Made by a program: the position numbers and the translations under genes
The notes under the pieces: generated by a model
What the model saw: the letters and a program-made list of their open reading frames with translations, nothing else
Told to the model about the DNA's origin: nothing
Database searches by the model: none
DNA from: Lumbricus rubellus
Taxonomy: Eukaryota; Annelida; Clitellata; Crassiclitellata; Lumbricidae
Length of the DNA stretch: 64,000 nucleotides
Direction of reading: 5' to 3'
NCBI GenBank assembly: GCA_945859605.1
Contig: OX243825.1
Coordinates: 3,634,215-3,698,214 of the forward strand
In this document: in pieces, positions 54,942 to 64,000 of the stretch
Layout of the letters: each line of letters starts with the position of its first letter
How positions within the stretch are numbered: the stretch's first letter is position 1

Positions 54942-55802
54942 ACTTAGACTTAGACTTAGTTCCTCCAGTTCCGATCGGAACATTGGTCGACAAGTCCTCG
55001 CCACTCCGCACGTTCTCCAGCCACCACCTCCGCCTCGTCCCAGCCTAGTCCCATCCGCTCCAGGTCCTTCCTGAAAGCGTGTCTCCAGGTGTTTCTTGGC
55101 CTGCCTCTTTTTCGTTTCCCACCCTCCGGCACCCAGTTCAATGCCGTCCTCGCAATCCTCTCCTGTGGTAGCCTCAGGATGTGCCCAGCCAACCTTCCTC
55201 TTCTTCCCATGATGATGTACTCAAGGTCCCTCGTCCCTGCCATTTTTAACACCTCTTCGTTTCTGATGTGGTCCCTCCATGTGATGCCAAGGATAGATCG
55301 TAGGCATCTCCGGTGGAAGACATTTAGTTGCTTCGTTGTCTTTGCTGTTGTCTTCCAGGCCTCACTTGCGTAGAGCACCACAGGCAACACCAGCGACGAG
55401 TACAGTCGAAGCTTCGCATCTCTGCTCAACGCTCCTGATCTCCACACGGTTCTCATTCTTTGGAAGACCGCCGCTGCCTTGCCAATTCTTGTCTTGACAT
55501 CCATCTCTATACTCCCATCCTCTTCCATATAGCTTCCCAGGTATGAAAAATTGCTGACATAATCTATGGTTTCCTGTCCAATCTTGATGTTCGGATGATC
55601 TATGACTCCGATTTTCATAGCTTTCGTTTTCGCACTGTTGATGTGCAACCCCACTCCCTTCCCTAACTCCTGCAGTCGCGTGGTCATCCTCTGCATGTCC
55701 ATGTATGTTTCGCTTAGCAGTGCTATATCGTCAGCAAAATCCAAATCCTTCAACCTTCTCTGGTTCCAAGTTATGCCAGAGGTAGAATCGTCCATCGCTC
55801 CT
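54942..55802 (-). mobile_element. 5'-truncated non-LTR retrotransposon (RTE-like)
   Basis: An exact 12-bp duplication TTCAAATATTAG sits at 54,930-54,941 and 55,803-55,814. The 3' end (low coordinates) has almost no UTR and a (TAAGTC)n tail, features typical of RTE-clade elements. Everything upstream of the RT palm is missing. Clade call is by inference from the tail and protein texture. Confidence 0.85.
54956..55802 (-). CDS. Reverse transcriptase C-terminal part
   Basis: Open throughout. It has the catalytic LDFADDIALLSETY near the start, LHINSAKTKAMKI, the FSYLGSYMEEDG block, LPVVLYASEAWK, and the RCLRSILGITWRDHIRNEEV and GHILRLPQERIA ends common to this LINE type. The element is truncated inside RT, so no native start remains. 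The frame continues into the flanking duplication. Confidence 0.85.
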
Positions 55803-55814
55803 TTCAAATATTAG

Positions 55815-57681
55815 TTCAGATCTTTTACGACGATAGAACATCTGGAACCAGACTTCAGATTGTATGCCAATGCAGAGTAAGTTGATTAAGAATTATCTAC
55901 AGCCAGCCTGGAGCTATTTCATCGTGTTGCCGAATTTGGCATAATTTTTCGCTTGACCGAGATCTGGAGTTATTATTATTTTAAAATGAATTTTCTATGC
56001 TTGCAAGGTCACACTGAAATGTGATCTGAGGCTGGAGTTTTGGCCCATGTAAATCCGTAGATACGTCCCTAATCTTTTTACACTAGCCGAGTATCCAGCT
56101 AAGGTTCTTCAGCCGCTTTAGCTTGCTAAAGTAAAACAGGGAGGAGACCTGACCGACGCATCTTTTGATCGTAGACTCGGAACCGACCTGGGCTGTTGAA
56201 CCAAAGTCCTCCGTGCCCACCTTCAAGTGGTGCAGACCGTTAGTAACTTTCCTGAAATGGGAAAGTGAACGAACGGGCACGGCAGGCAAAACCAGGGGAA
56301 GGCAATGGCAAACCACCCCTGTCAATATGCCAAGAAAATCGTCATGAAGTAAGGCTGGCCATGACGATCGCTAGAGTTCAACGAACTGACAGAACAAGGT
56401 GACAAGGTGAGGATCCAGCGTCTTGCACCCTACGGTTATTGGCCCCTCTAGTTGAAACCGTATTTTGCAGGAATTGAGACTTGGGCTCTTCCATCTTTTT
56501 CTTCCTCTGTTACAGAATATGCCTCGCATCCATTTTATTCATTGGTGATAGCACTGACTTTGTCAAAAGTGCGTCTGATTCACCGATCGAGTAAATTTAC
56601 AATTAGCAATTTTTCTGGTGGTCAGTTTTAAAAGAAGAATGCAGGCCTTTGCTGTCATCCTAAAAGACAGACATGTGCAGGTGTAAATATCAACTGCATG
56701 TTTGGTGTGGACTTGCAAACTTATCAAAATTTGATGCAATTGTATTCGTTGAGCAGTGCGTGAACTACTGTACTTTGCAATTTCTTGATTACAATTTAAA
56801 AGTTCAAAATGTTAACCCCGTAGTACTAGTAATCACAAGTAAATTGTCCTGCTTACCATATAGGATTGACAAGAGGTTTCCCATGTAGGCCTATATTACT
56901 TTTGATTAGTACACTGTTAAAGGCTAGATGATAATTAATCTATTTTGGGGCAATGGCAAAAAATTTGAAAACATAAAACTGTTAGCGCCATGGAAATTTT
57001 GCAAAAATGGTGCCCCTATAAATTAGCGCCCCAGGCAACTGCCTCCTTTGCCTGTGCTTAAGGCCGGCCCTTCATAGGTGGCCCTTATAAGTGGGACCCT
57101 GGTTCCTTCTCGGTCTTTCTGTTGTATCCACAATGTTACTGTTTATATATGTCGATTGTTTGAACTGGGAGCATTTTGCGAATTGAATTGATTTGAATAT
57201 TATCTGTTTGAAAGCGTGGCAGGCTGAACATGCTGTTATGATGTTATCATCTCAGGGATTGCTTGGACAAATATTGCATGAGGTCGACACTTGTGGCTGG
57301 TTTGCTTTAGTTGTTGTTTTCATGGTGTGGATTTGTTGGCAAATGGTGGTTGAGGAATGCTGCAGGCTGTATTAAACCGACTTTGTTGGATGGGAATACG
57401 TCTCTGAGGATACCACAGCTTTTGAGCAGCATTGCTCAGTGCAGAGCTCGACAGACAAGCTACTTTTGCTTCACTTACAGTGCTCAACCCCTAGCACTTG
57501 TTGTTCCATTACTTACCACTAATAAAGCCGTCGGAGTGTTTCCTTGGACCAAGGCCACACGATAGAGTTCTCCCGGAAGCTGATGATCGAATGCAATGAA
57601 TGTTTCTTATTTGTATAGCACTATATTCTGATTAAGCACTATATTCTGATTATTCTTGTCTTTAAGTTTTACATGCTTATG
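55815..57681. other. Intergenic DNA with one probable dispersed repeat
   Basis: 56,250-56,400 contains AAGGCAATGGCAAACCACCC and ATGCCAAGAAAATCG, strings I recognise as part of widespread invertebrate and vertebrate repeats, but I cannot name the family. 57,015-57,075 ends AAGGCCGGCCCTT like a hAT terminus without a partner. No gene supported. Confidence 0.4.
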
Positions 57682-57880
57682 TATGAGCGCTTGTTATATC
57701 CCCTATTTCAAGATAACTACTCGGAGGCGCTCTCGACTACAGCGCAGACACTGAATTGAAGTTTCACGCCATAGCACATGAGCAGTTGCGAATTAGGGAC
57801 TTGTCCAGGGCCCGCTATGTGGCGGGCTTGAGGTGGATTCGAACCTGCAACTTTCTGGCTGCAAGGCACCGAATATACCC
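57682..57880 (-). mobile_element. tRNA-derived SINE, family A, head-truncated
   Basis: Minus strand: box-B-like GGTTCGAATCC, the body, and tail GAGCGCCTCCGAGTAG followed by TATAACAAGCGC. The tRNA head is cut after the GGTTCGAATCCACC region's upstream part. Confidence 0.75.
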
Positions 57881-58996
57881 CTGTATTATGTTGTTTGTAA
57901 CTCAGAATGCGGTATGTAACTGTCAGTTTAAGTTGATACTTACTTATATAATATTGTTTGGCCTCAGCTTTCAAAGGTTGGGTAGCAGTCATCTTCCTCG
58001 CCATCCGACCCACCCACAGGCGGTGTGTGGTTGGTGTACTCGTTTTTAAGTTCGTACATACGTGAACTTGTTTAGGCCTACTCACACTTGCTTTTACGAA
58101 TGTCTTATTTCATTGATAATTCTTTCATGCACTCTTTAAAAGCTGCTTTCTAACTTGTGTACCTCTAGGGATCTAATCTTTGGTCAGCTTTTTAACGTTC
58201 TCGGTTGTGTTTGTTGGCTGAGCCAAGTGGGGCGTTGTTTCTGTTCACAATGGGATTCGTTCACATCCCTGGATCCTTGATTTCCTACATGGACCATTCT
58301 CAACTCCTCACACATGCACGCACAAGTACGCAGACATATTATACACACAAGTGCACACGCATTTGTACAAACAAACGAAGGCACACCATCTCGGTCGTGC
58401 ATACATGTGCACTCTCAAGTATACACACGTATATACATACGCACATGCATATATATATGTCTATGTATTTATATGTGTATAGATATGTATGCACATACAT
58501 AAATGCATGAATACTCACATCCACATACATGTAATACATACACACACAGTACATACATGTGCATATACATACAGACATGTAGATATACAAAAATACACAT
58601 GCATACATACCTATGGACACACACACACACATACATACATACAACATATAAGCATGCACGCAGACTGACACAGATACACATGTAGACACATAGACAGATC
58701 CGTATACAAAGGCAGACATCCAACAAAACAAAGACACATGCAGCATGCACACCCTTATGCATGTGTGTGTATGTACATATATATATATATATATTTATAT
58801 GTATATATGGTGTGTGTGTATATATATATACGCATGTACAGGCGCACATTATATATAAATATATACATGTATGTAGTATATATATATATATACACGTAGT
58901 ACGTTTTCGCACCTCCTTCTGAGACTCGTTGTTTTCTCGATAGCTTCTAGGTTCGAACAACGTCGATAACCGGCGGCCTCCGCCGACGATTCTCAC
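57881..58996. repeat. Simple-repeat-rich DNA (ACAC/ATAC/TATA)
   Basis: 58,310-58,900 is dominated by imperfect ACATACAT, CACACA and TATATA tracts. ORFs here are artefacts; no gene seen. Confidence 0.8.
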
Positions 58997-59149
58997 CTGC
59001 CAATCATCGCCACCAGCACCATCCACCGTGGTCTCTGCCTCCTCCTTGTCTGTGGCTGTGGCCGTGGCGGCGCACAGCAAGTGCTTGCCAGGGATTAGAG
59101 GCCGCCGTGCCCGGCATACATGTATATACTCACTTCCACCTTTTGTTAT
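58997..59149 (-). CDS. Possible coding exon of an unidentified minus-strand gene
   Basis: 153 nt, open in phase 0. It has an acceptor GCTTGCAG and a strong donor GGCAG|GTGAGA. Encodes SEYIHVCRARRPLIPGKHLL and an acidic/Gly-rich second half ending GGDDWQ. It is GC-rich against AT-rich surroundings. I recognise no family, and no partner exon was found. Confidence 0.25.
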
Positions 59150-59626
59150 CTGCAAGCACCAACCACTCGACGGTTTTCGACGCTGTTTGGATCGGGTCGT
59201 TTATCTTGTGGTGGTTCACTTATTCGGATTCGGAGTCCCAATACCTGTCCGTCTTGTCTTGTCTTTTTTGTGGTATTACCTGGACGGAGGAATCGGCTTT
59301 TGTCTTGAAAGGAAGGCACATCCATTGTCTTTGAGTTTTTGAGACAGTTGTCTGTTTGTGGCATCGGTGTTTAAGGTTGGGTGGAGTTGTTTGTGGGGTG
59401 GGGTAGCCGATTGTCATCTATATTTCCTCATTCATGATTGAAGAACTTTACTGGCTTCCTCACTCTGCCCGTAAACGATTAAAAAATCAATGGTTTACCC
59501 CAAGTTGCTTACTTGGGCCGAACAGATAAATGTTTGCTAATGTGAAACCTCTAGATGAATGTATATTTCGCCAGCTAAATGGTGGTCATAGTGGAACAGA
59601 ATACAAACACCGATCTACATTGTTTG

Positions 59627-59842
59627 TATGTGCACTTGTTATAGTGCTCCTTGACGCTTACTACTCAGAGGCGCTCCCGGCTACAGCGCAGCCACTGAAT
59701 CCGAGTTTCACACAGAAGCGCATGAGTCATTGTGAGTGATGGACTTGTTCAAGGTCCCTACGAGGCGACTTGACGTGGGCTTGAACCTGCAACCCTCCGG
59801 CTGCAAGACAACGAACATAACCACTACACCACCGTGCTCTCT
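59627..59842 (-). mobile_element. tRNA-derived SINE, family A
   Basis: Minus strand: box-A-like GGTGTAGTGGTTATG, box-B-like GGTTCAAGCCC, body TCACAATGACTCATGCGCTT, and tail GGGAGCGCCTCTGAGTAG with TATAACAAGTGC. Confidence 0.8.
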
Positions 59843-59859
59843 ACATAATATATATATTA

Positions 59860-60195
59860 CGTATGCGTAGAGAGACAGATAGACAAAGAGAGAGAGGGAC
59901 AGACAGATTTCTCACAGAAGACAAACAGACAGAGAGGTAGCGAGAAAGAGACAGAAGCAGACAGGGGCAAAGACAGAAAGAGACAGACATACAGATAGAC
60001 AGAGAAAGAGACAGACAGACAAAGAGAGAGAGACAGACACAGACAGACAGCGAGAGAGAGAGAGACAGAGACAGACAGGGCAAAGACAGAAAGAGACAGA
60101 CATACAGATAGACAGAGAAAGAGACAGACAGACAAAGAGAGAGACATAGACAGACAGACAAACTGGGACAGCAGACCGACACAGACAAAGAAAAA
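59860..60195. repeat. GACA/GAGA simple repeat
   Basis: GACAGACAGAGAAAGAGAC-type units with an internal duplication of about 150 bp (AAAGACAGAAAGAGACAGAC recurs). ORFs on the minus strand are artefacts. Confidence 0.95.
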
Positions 60196-60310
60196 TTGGC
60201 GTGGTGTTAATATTGATGTGGTGTTATTGTAGGTGTAGTAGTTTTTGTTGTCGAAGTGTCCCTGCCACCCCTGCCACCACGACGACATCACTGACACCAT
60301 CACTGACAAC

Positions 60311-60364
60311 ATGATGAACGCGACACCAGACAAAGAACTGAGCGATCTACTCGACTTCAGCGCC
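60311..60364 (+). CDS. TCF12: E-protein exon with start codon (AD1 LDFS motif)
   Basis: ATGATG start then 18 codons, MMNATPDKELSDLLDFSA, donor GCC|GTTAGT. The DLLDFS motif recruits co-activators in E-proteins. Confidence 0.88.
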
Positions 60365-63300
60365 GTTAGTCAACTACAGCAGATAATAAATTGCTTTTAA
60401 TTGTTCTAATCTAATTAATTAATTATTACACGTTTCTATTGTTTAGTGTTAAATTAAATTGATTGTGGATCCTCGTGACACGTGTGCTGTCGTCTTTAGT
60501 GTCATTGTTAGATTTGTCACCATCATCATAATTTAGATTAGTGTGATCGTCATCATAATCAACATCATCATCACCGTCGTCGTCACCATCATCATCTGCA
60601 TCATCATCATCATGCTATCTTCATCATCATCATCACCTTCTTCATCATCATCACCATCTCCGTAAGCTATGGTTAATTGGCAACATTTGAAATAATTATA
60701 TTATTAGCGACTTCCTTTTCTTGACCTCAGCATGTACGAGTCAATCGTCTTTCAAGTCCTCTTCCTCGCCATCTCATCCTCCCATCATCAGTTTCCAGAC
60801 AATGTTCTGTAGTCGCTGATTTTATCTTTTGTTTCTTGGTAATTCCGCCGCCGCTGCTGCTGCCCTCCATGCCTTTGATTCTATATTTCTTTTCCATTGA
60901 TCCTCCAATTTTTGATCCATTTCTTCGTTGTCTGTAGATGTTCTCTCCGCCTGTTCCGCCCGGAGCTGACCTGCGCAATGGACCCAACGGATTGGACGGA
61001 GGAGGAGGAGGAGGTGGAGGAGGAGGAGGAGGAGGAAGTGGAGGAGGAGGAGGATATCCAGCTTACAAGACGGTTCCAGGTACTTCAATGGCTTTACACG
61101 GAATTGTTTTTTTTTCTCATTCATTGATCCCGCTCCATGTCCTCAGGCAGGTTGGCAGATAGGTAGGAAGACAGGTAGTAAAGAAGAGAGGAAGGAAGAA
61201 AGGAAGGGAGGAAGAAAGGAAGGAAGGAAGGAAGGAAGGAAGGAAGGAAGGAAGGAAGGAAGGAAGGAAGGAAGGAAGGAAGGAAGGAAGGAAGGAAGGA
61301 AGGAAGGAAGGAAGGAAGGAAGGAAGGGAAGGGAGCAAGAAAGGATGGAAGGAAGGAGGAAGGCAGGTATGAAGATAAGGAAGGAAGGGAAGGGAAAGAA
61401 GGAAGAAAAGTGGGGTGGTCAGAAGGAGGGTAGGAAGGTAGGTAGGTAGGAAGACAGGTAGTATGGAAGGAAGGTGGGAAAAAAGGAAGAATCCTGGGAT
61501 GGAGGAGGACAAGACAAAAATTAATTGTTTAAAATCTTTAACGATTAATTAGTTGAATAATTAATTAATATAATAATTAATTAAATTATATTGACAATAA
61601 GAATGAAATGAATAATGCTCTGACATTGATGTGGGTCATATTCTATTTCCTGCTGACAACGTTACTTTGCATCTTATCAACAATCTTGTTCTTCATGTTT
61701 ATCTTTGTTTTCATATCAGTGATAAAAATATTGTTTGTATACCTGCTTATCAACACTTCCGTTCCTGTTTCATCAACGTATTAATATTTATATTATGTAT
61801 TGTAATTAAGTGTTTCTTTAAACATTGTGTTTCTTTTTATGGCTTGGGTTTCATCGATGTTTTTTTTGGTTGGTTTGATTGATGTATGAGAAGTTGCCTG
61901 GCATCAGACACTGTGGTGGTTTTCTGTGGTCAGTCTGTGTGGTGTCTGATGGACTAGGCTTTACCCATTGTTTTTTTAATATACCTGGGTTCATTGTCTT
62001 CGTGGCCTGTTGTTTACTGTGCATTTTGGTTGATACCTGTCTTGTTGTTCGCATGACTTATATGTCTGGGTTGGTTAAATTTGTTTATCTGGTTACATGG
62101 GGTATTTCTTTTACTTGTATTGTTGTTTATCTTGCTCATTGTTTTCCTGGCTAATTGTTTACCTTGCTCGTTGTTTTCTTGGCTTACTGTCTTTTTGGTT
62201 CACTGTTTACTTGGCTCATTGTTTAACTGGCTCATTGTTTACATCGTCATTGTTTACTTGGATTATTGTTTATATGGTTCATTGTTTACCTGGCTTATTG
62301 TTTACATAGGTCATTGTTTTCCTGGCTCATTGTTTACCTCTGCTCATTGTTTTTGTGACCTATTTTAAAAATTCAAATCGTGGTTTTACCCATTCTCATT
62401 GTTAACCTTGATTTATAGATTTATAATTTGAGTAATTGTTTACCTGGCTTCTTGTTGACCTCGTTCATTGTTTAACTGTCCTGTTTAAAAAAAAATTTAA
62501 TCAGGGTTTGTCTTTGCTCATTGTATACCTGGCTTATTTTTTATTTGAGGAATTATTTTTTACTTGTATTAAATTGTATAAATGAATCATTGCTTATTTT
62601 CACATGAATTATATTGCTTCTTAAAATCTGGCTCATTCTGTAAATGGCCAGTTTTTACGTGGAATATCTTTCCCTGGCTTATTGTTTGCACATAGTCATT
62701 GTTCTGGTGGCTGATTGTATAGAACTTTTTTTATTTTTCCACAGGTCTGGAAGAATCGGACAATGGCTGGACTGGAAATGTCGTTGGACAGCCTGGAGGA
62801 CCCTTCAACAACAAAGTGAGTTCGCTGTGCTTATTCACTGTGCTCAAAGGAATTTGAGTATCACTAGATTCAGAGTACAATATTTTACCTTGTTTTTCTT
62901 ACCATGTTTGACTTGCTGATTTAAGTTAGAAGCGAGTTACAGTGTTCTAAGCAAGAGGAAACCAATGCTTTAGAAATTCTACTGATTGCTCTACAATAAT
63001 TCTGTCTGGCAGTCTCTCCTCTTCCTTCGTTCTTCTCAAAACCTACGTATTCCCATGGGCCTTGTGCACTGGGAGCACCTCTGAACGGTCCATCCTACTA
63101 GAGGTGCTTCACAAATGCTTAAATACACTACACTACTGCTCTTTTTCGCTTGGCCTAGGTCTGGAACGCCTTAGTATGGATCTTGAGGGGGGTACTATAT
63201 AAATTCCAATTTATTGTTTTATTGATATACAATACAACGCAATGCAAAGGATTTGCCTGAGATAGTTTGCCACCGGCGCTGTTGAAGTTGCTGGTAAATA

Positions 63301-63432
63301 ATTACAGATAAACATTACATTGCAGCTTTACATTACATCAATGTTTACAGGGTTACGATGGTCATTCATTTGGCGGTTCTAATGACGTCATGAGCATGTT
63401 TGCCGCCGGCGATATGCCTCCTTCCGTCATTG
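60311..63432 (+). CDS. TCF12: Class I bHLH E-protein (TCF3/TCF4/TCF12/daughterless), first four coding exons
   Basis: E-proteins are nuclear bHLH factors that pair with tissue-specific bHLH proteins on E-boxes. Exons 60311-60364, 60938-61079, 62745-62815 and 63351-63432 join in phase (0, 1, 0, 1) with GT..AG borders. Exon 1 encodes the AD1 signature DKELSDLLDFSA; exon 2 continues MFSPPVPPGADLRNG, exactly where vertebrate E-proteins read LLDFSA|MFSPPV. Exon 3 (LEESDNGWTGNVVGQPGG) and exon 4 (GYDGHSFGGSNDVMSMF) correspond to the next two vertebrate exons in length, phase and Gly/Ser/Pro texture. Exon 2 carries an unusual Gly run. The bHLH domain lies beyond the window. I cannot tell which vertebrate paralogue is closest; invertebrates usually have one. 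Confidence 0.88.
60522..60665. repeat. (CATCAT)n simple repeat
   Basis: Imperfect ATCATCATC tract in intron 1 of the E-protein gene. Confidence 0.9.
60938..61079 (+). CDS. TCF12: E-protein exon 2 with poly-Gly tract
   Basis: Acceptor TTGTCTGTAG, donor CCAG|GTACTT. Opens MFSPPVPPGADLR; a GGA-repeat encodes about 20 Gly with one Ser; ends YPAYKTVP. Confidence 0.88.
61180..61330. repeat. (GGAA)n microsatellite
   Basis: About 30 nearly perfect GGAA units in intron 2 of the E-protein gene. GGAA arrays can bind ETS factors, but no role is shown. Confidence 0.97.
62130..62560. repeat. TCATTGTTTACCTGGCT minisatellite in an E-protein intron
   Basis: About 20 degenerate 16-20 bp units of the form GCTCATTGTTTACCTG fill the end of intron 2. 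ORFs across it are artefacts. Confidence 0.85.
62745..62815 (+). CDS. TCF12: E-protein exon 3
   Basis: Acceptor TTTTTCCACAG, donor AAA|GTGAGT. Encodes (G)LEESDNGWTGNVVGQPGG and PFNNK. Confidence 0.85.
63050..63215 (+). mobile_element. LINE 3'-end fragments
   Basis: GCACTGGGAGCACCTCTGAA and, further on, GGGGGGTACTATATAAATTCC match the terminal segment of the 494-1484 LINE. Two decayed tails or one with an insertion. Confidence 0.55.
63351..63432 (+). CDS. TCF12: E-protein exon 4
   Basis: Acceptor GTTTACAG, donor TTG|GTAAGC. Encodes GYDGHSFGGSNDVMSMF and AAGDMPPSVI, then one base of the next codon. Confidence 0.85.
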
Positions 63433-63559
63433 GTAAGCTTTGTTTTTCTTCTTCTCTTCTACGAGAGAGGTCTCCCCTCTCTCTAGAGGTCTCTCCTATC
63501 TTTGTTGTTCCTGGTTTTAAGATGACCATGCTTGAGAGTCAGACAAGTTTGCGTATTTG

Positions 63560-63775
63560 TTTGTATGTGCACTTGTTATAGCACCCCTTCAAGTTCTCAC
63601 TACTCATAGGCGCTCCCGAATGCAGAGCGGACACTGCATCGGAGTTTCACGCCGAAGCGCTGAGCAATTGTGAGTGAAGGACTTGACCAAGGTCCTTACG
63701 CGGCCAGGTGGATTCGAACCTCGGACCTCCTGACTCCCAAGGCAACGACGCCACCACTAGACCACCGCGTCCCAC
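63560..63775 (-). mobile_element. tRNA-derived SINE, family A, in an E-protein intron
   Basis: Minus strand: head GGGACGCGGTGGTCTAGTGG (box A), GGTTCGAATCC (box B), body GCTCAGCGCTTCGGCGTG, tail GGGAGCGCCTATGAGTAG with TATAACAAGTGC. Confidence 0.85.
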
Positions 63776-64000
63776 ACGTATGAAGTGTTGGCGTCTTCAT
63801 TTACTCGGCCTCAGCTTATGAGGGCGGGTGTCCAGTCCTCATCCTCACCGTCTCGTCTTCCCACCGACAGTGTACGGTCGATGCGCTCATTTGGCTGAGT
63901 TGGCCACAGGGGTTGGAGGTGGAGCAGAAAGCTTGAAAGAAATTTCTGCACTGGCAAGGATTTGAATTGCTGAGCTCTTGATTTATGGTCCATTGCCCTA
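63776..64000. other. E-protein intron, window end
   Basis: No exon recognised; the window ends inside the intron. Confidence 0.5.

Noticed and set aside
58339..59155. 137- and 228-residue minus-strand ORFs
   Set aside because: Mostly ACAT/TATA repeat; only the 58,997-59,149 part has exon-like borders and is listed separately.
61117..61512. 131-residue Phe/Leu/Pro/Ser ORF
   Set aside because: (GGAA)n tract read on the minus strand.

Overview
This is a 64 kb piece of animal nuclear DNA, not bacterial: coding exons are split by GT..AG introns, long stretches are AT-rich, and transposons, SINEs, microsatellites and satellite DNA fill most of the space. The non-coding DNA is studded with the word AGGCCT in contexts such as TAGGCCTAC/TAGGCCTAT, a texture I associate with echinoderm genomes. 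Together with the gene content this suggests a marine deuterostome, most likely an echinoderm. That assignment is inference.

Three host genes can be supported. (1) An RFX5/RFX7-type winged-helix transcription factor lies on the minus strand at about 22,956-35,254. I could join eight exons in frame, including a 34-nt microexon, giving about 1,629 residues with the family's dimerisation motif, winged helix, post-DBD helical domain and conserved C-terminal islands. (2) A small heat-shock protein with two alpha-crystallin domains lies on the minus strand at 40,074-41,209. (3) The first four coding exons of a class I bHLH E-protein (TCF3/TCF4/TCF12/daughterless) lie on the plus strand from 60,311, and the gene continues beyond the window. 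It has no long ORF; splice-phase-consistent exons reveal it.

Layout. 0.5-1.5 kb: 3' part of an L2/CR1-type LINE. 2-4 kb: three hAT-type elements with 8-bp target duplications. 6-9.8 kb and 19.9-20.8 kb: copies of a dispersed ~0.6-1.2 kb repeat carrying a perfect RFX X-box-like palindrome. One copy has been split by a 10.1-kb foldback-type element (9,823-19,917), whose inverted termini are arrays of a 186-bp satellite (about 5.7 copies left, about 22.8 right). Its interior holds a broken Ty3/gypsy element, two SINEs and a minisatellite. 20.9-21.8 kb: a hAT with internal tandem repeats. 23-35 kb: the RFX gene, with a hAT in one intron and a Ginger-like element nested in a hAT in another. 37-38.6 kb: two more X-box repeats, inverted. 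42.3-45 kb: a piggyBac element whose transposase has lost its catalytic core. 47.8-49.9 kb: a hAT with a second inverted-repeat element inside it. 51.5-52 kb: a higher-order GGAC/GGCA/GACA array. 54.9-55.8 kb: a 5'-truncated non-LTR retrotransposon with a 12-bp duplication. 57-64 kb: SINEs, simple repeats and the start of the E-protein gene.

The three genes are transcription and stress factors with no visible functional link. The most unusual object is the satellite-armed foldback element, whose insertion is documented by a paralogous empty site in the same window. The most curious coincidence is a repeat family with RFX-type X-box palindromes on both sides of an RFX gene.
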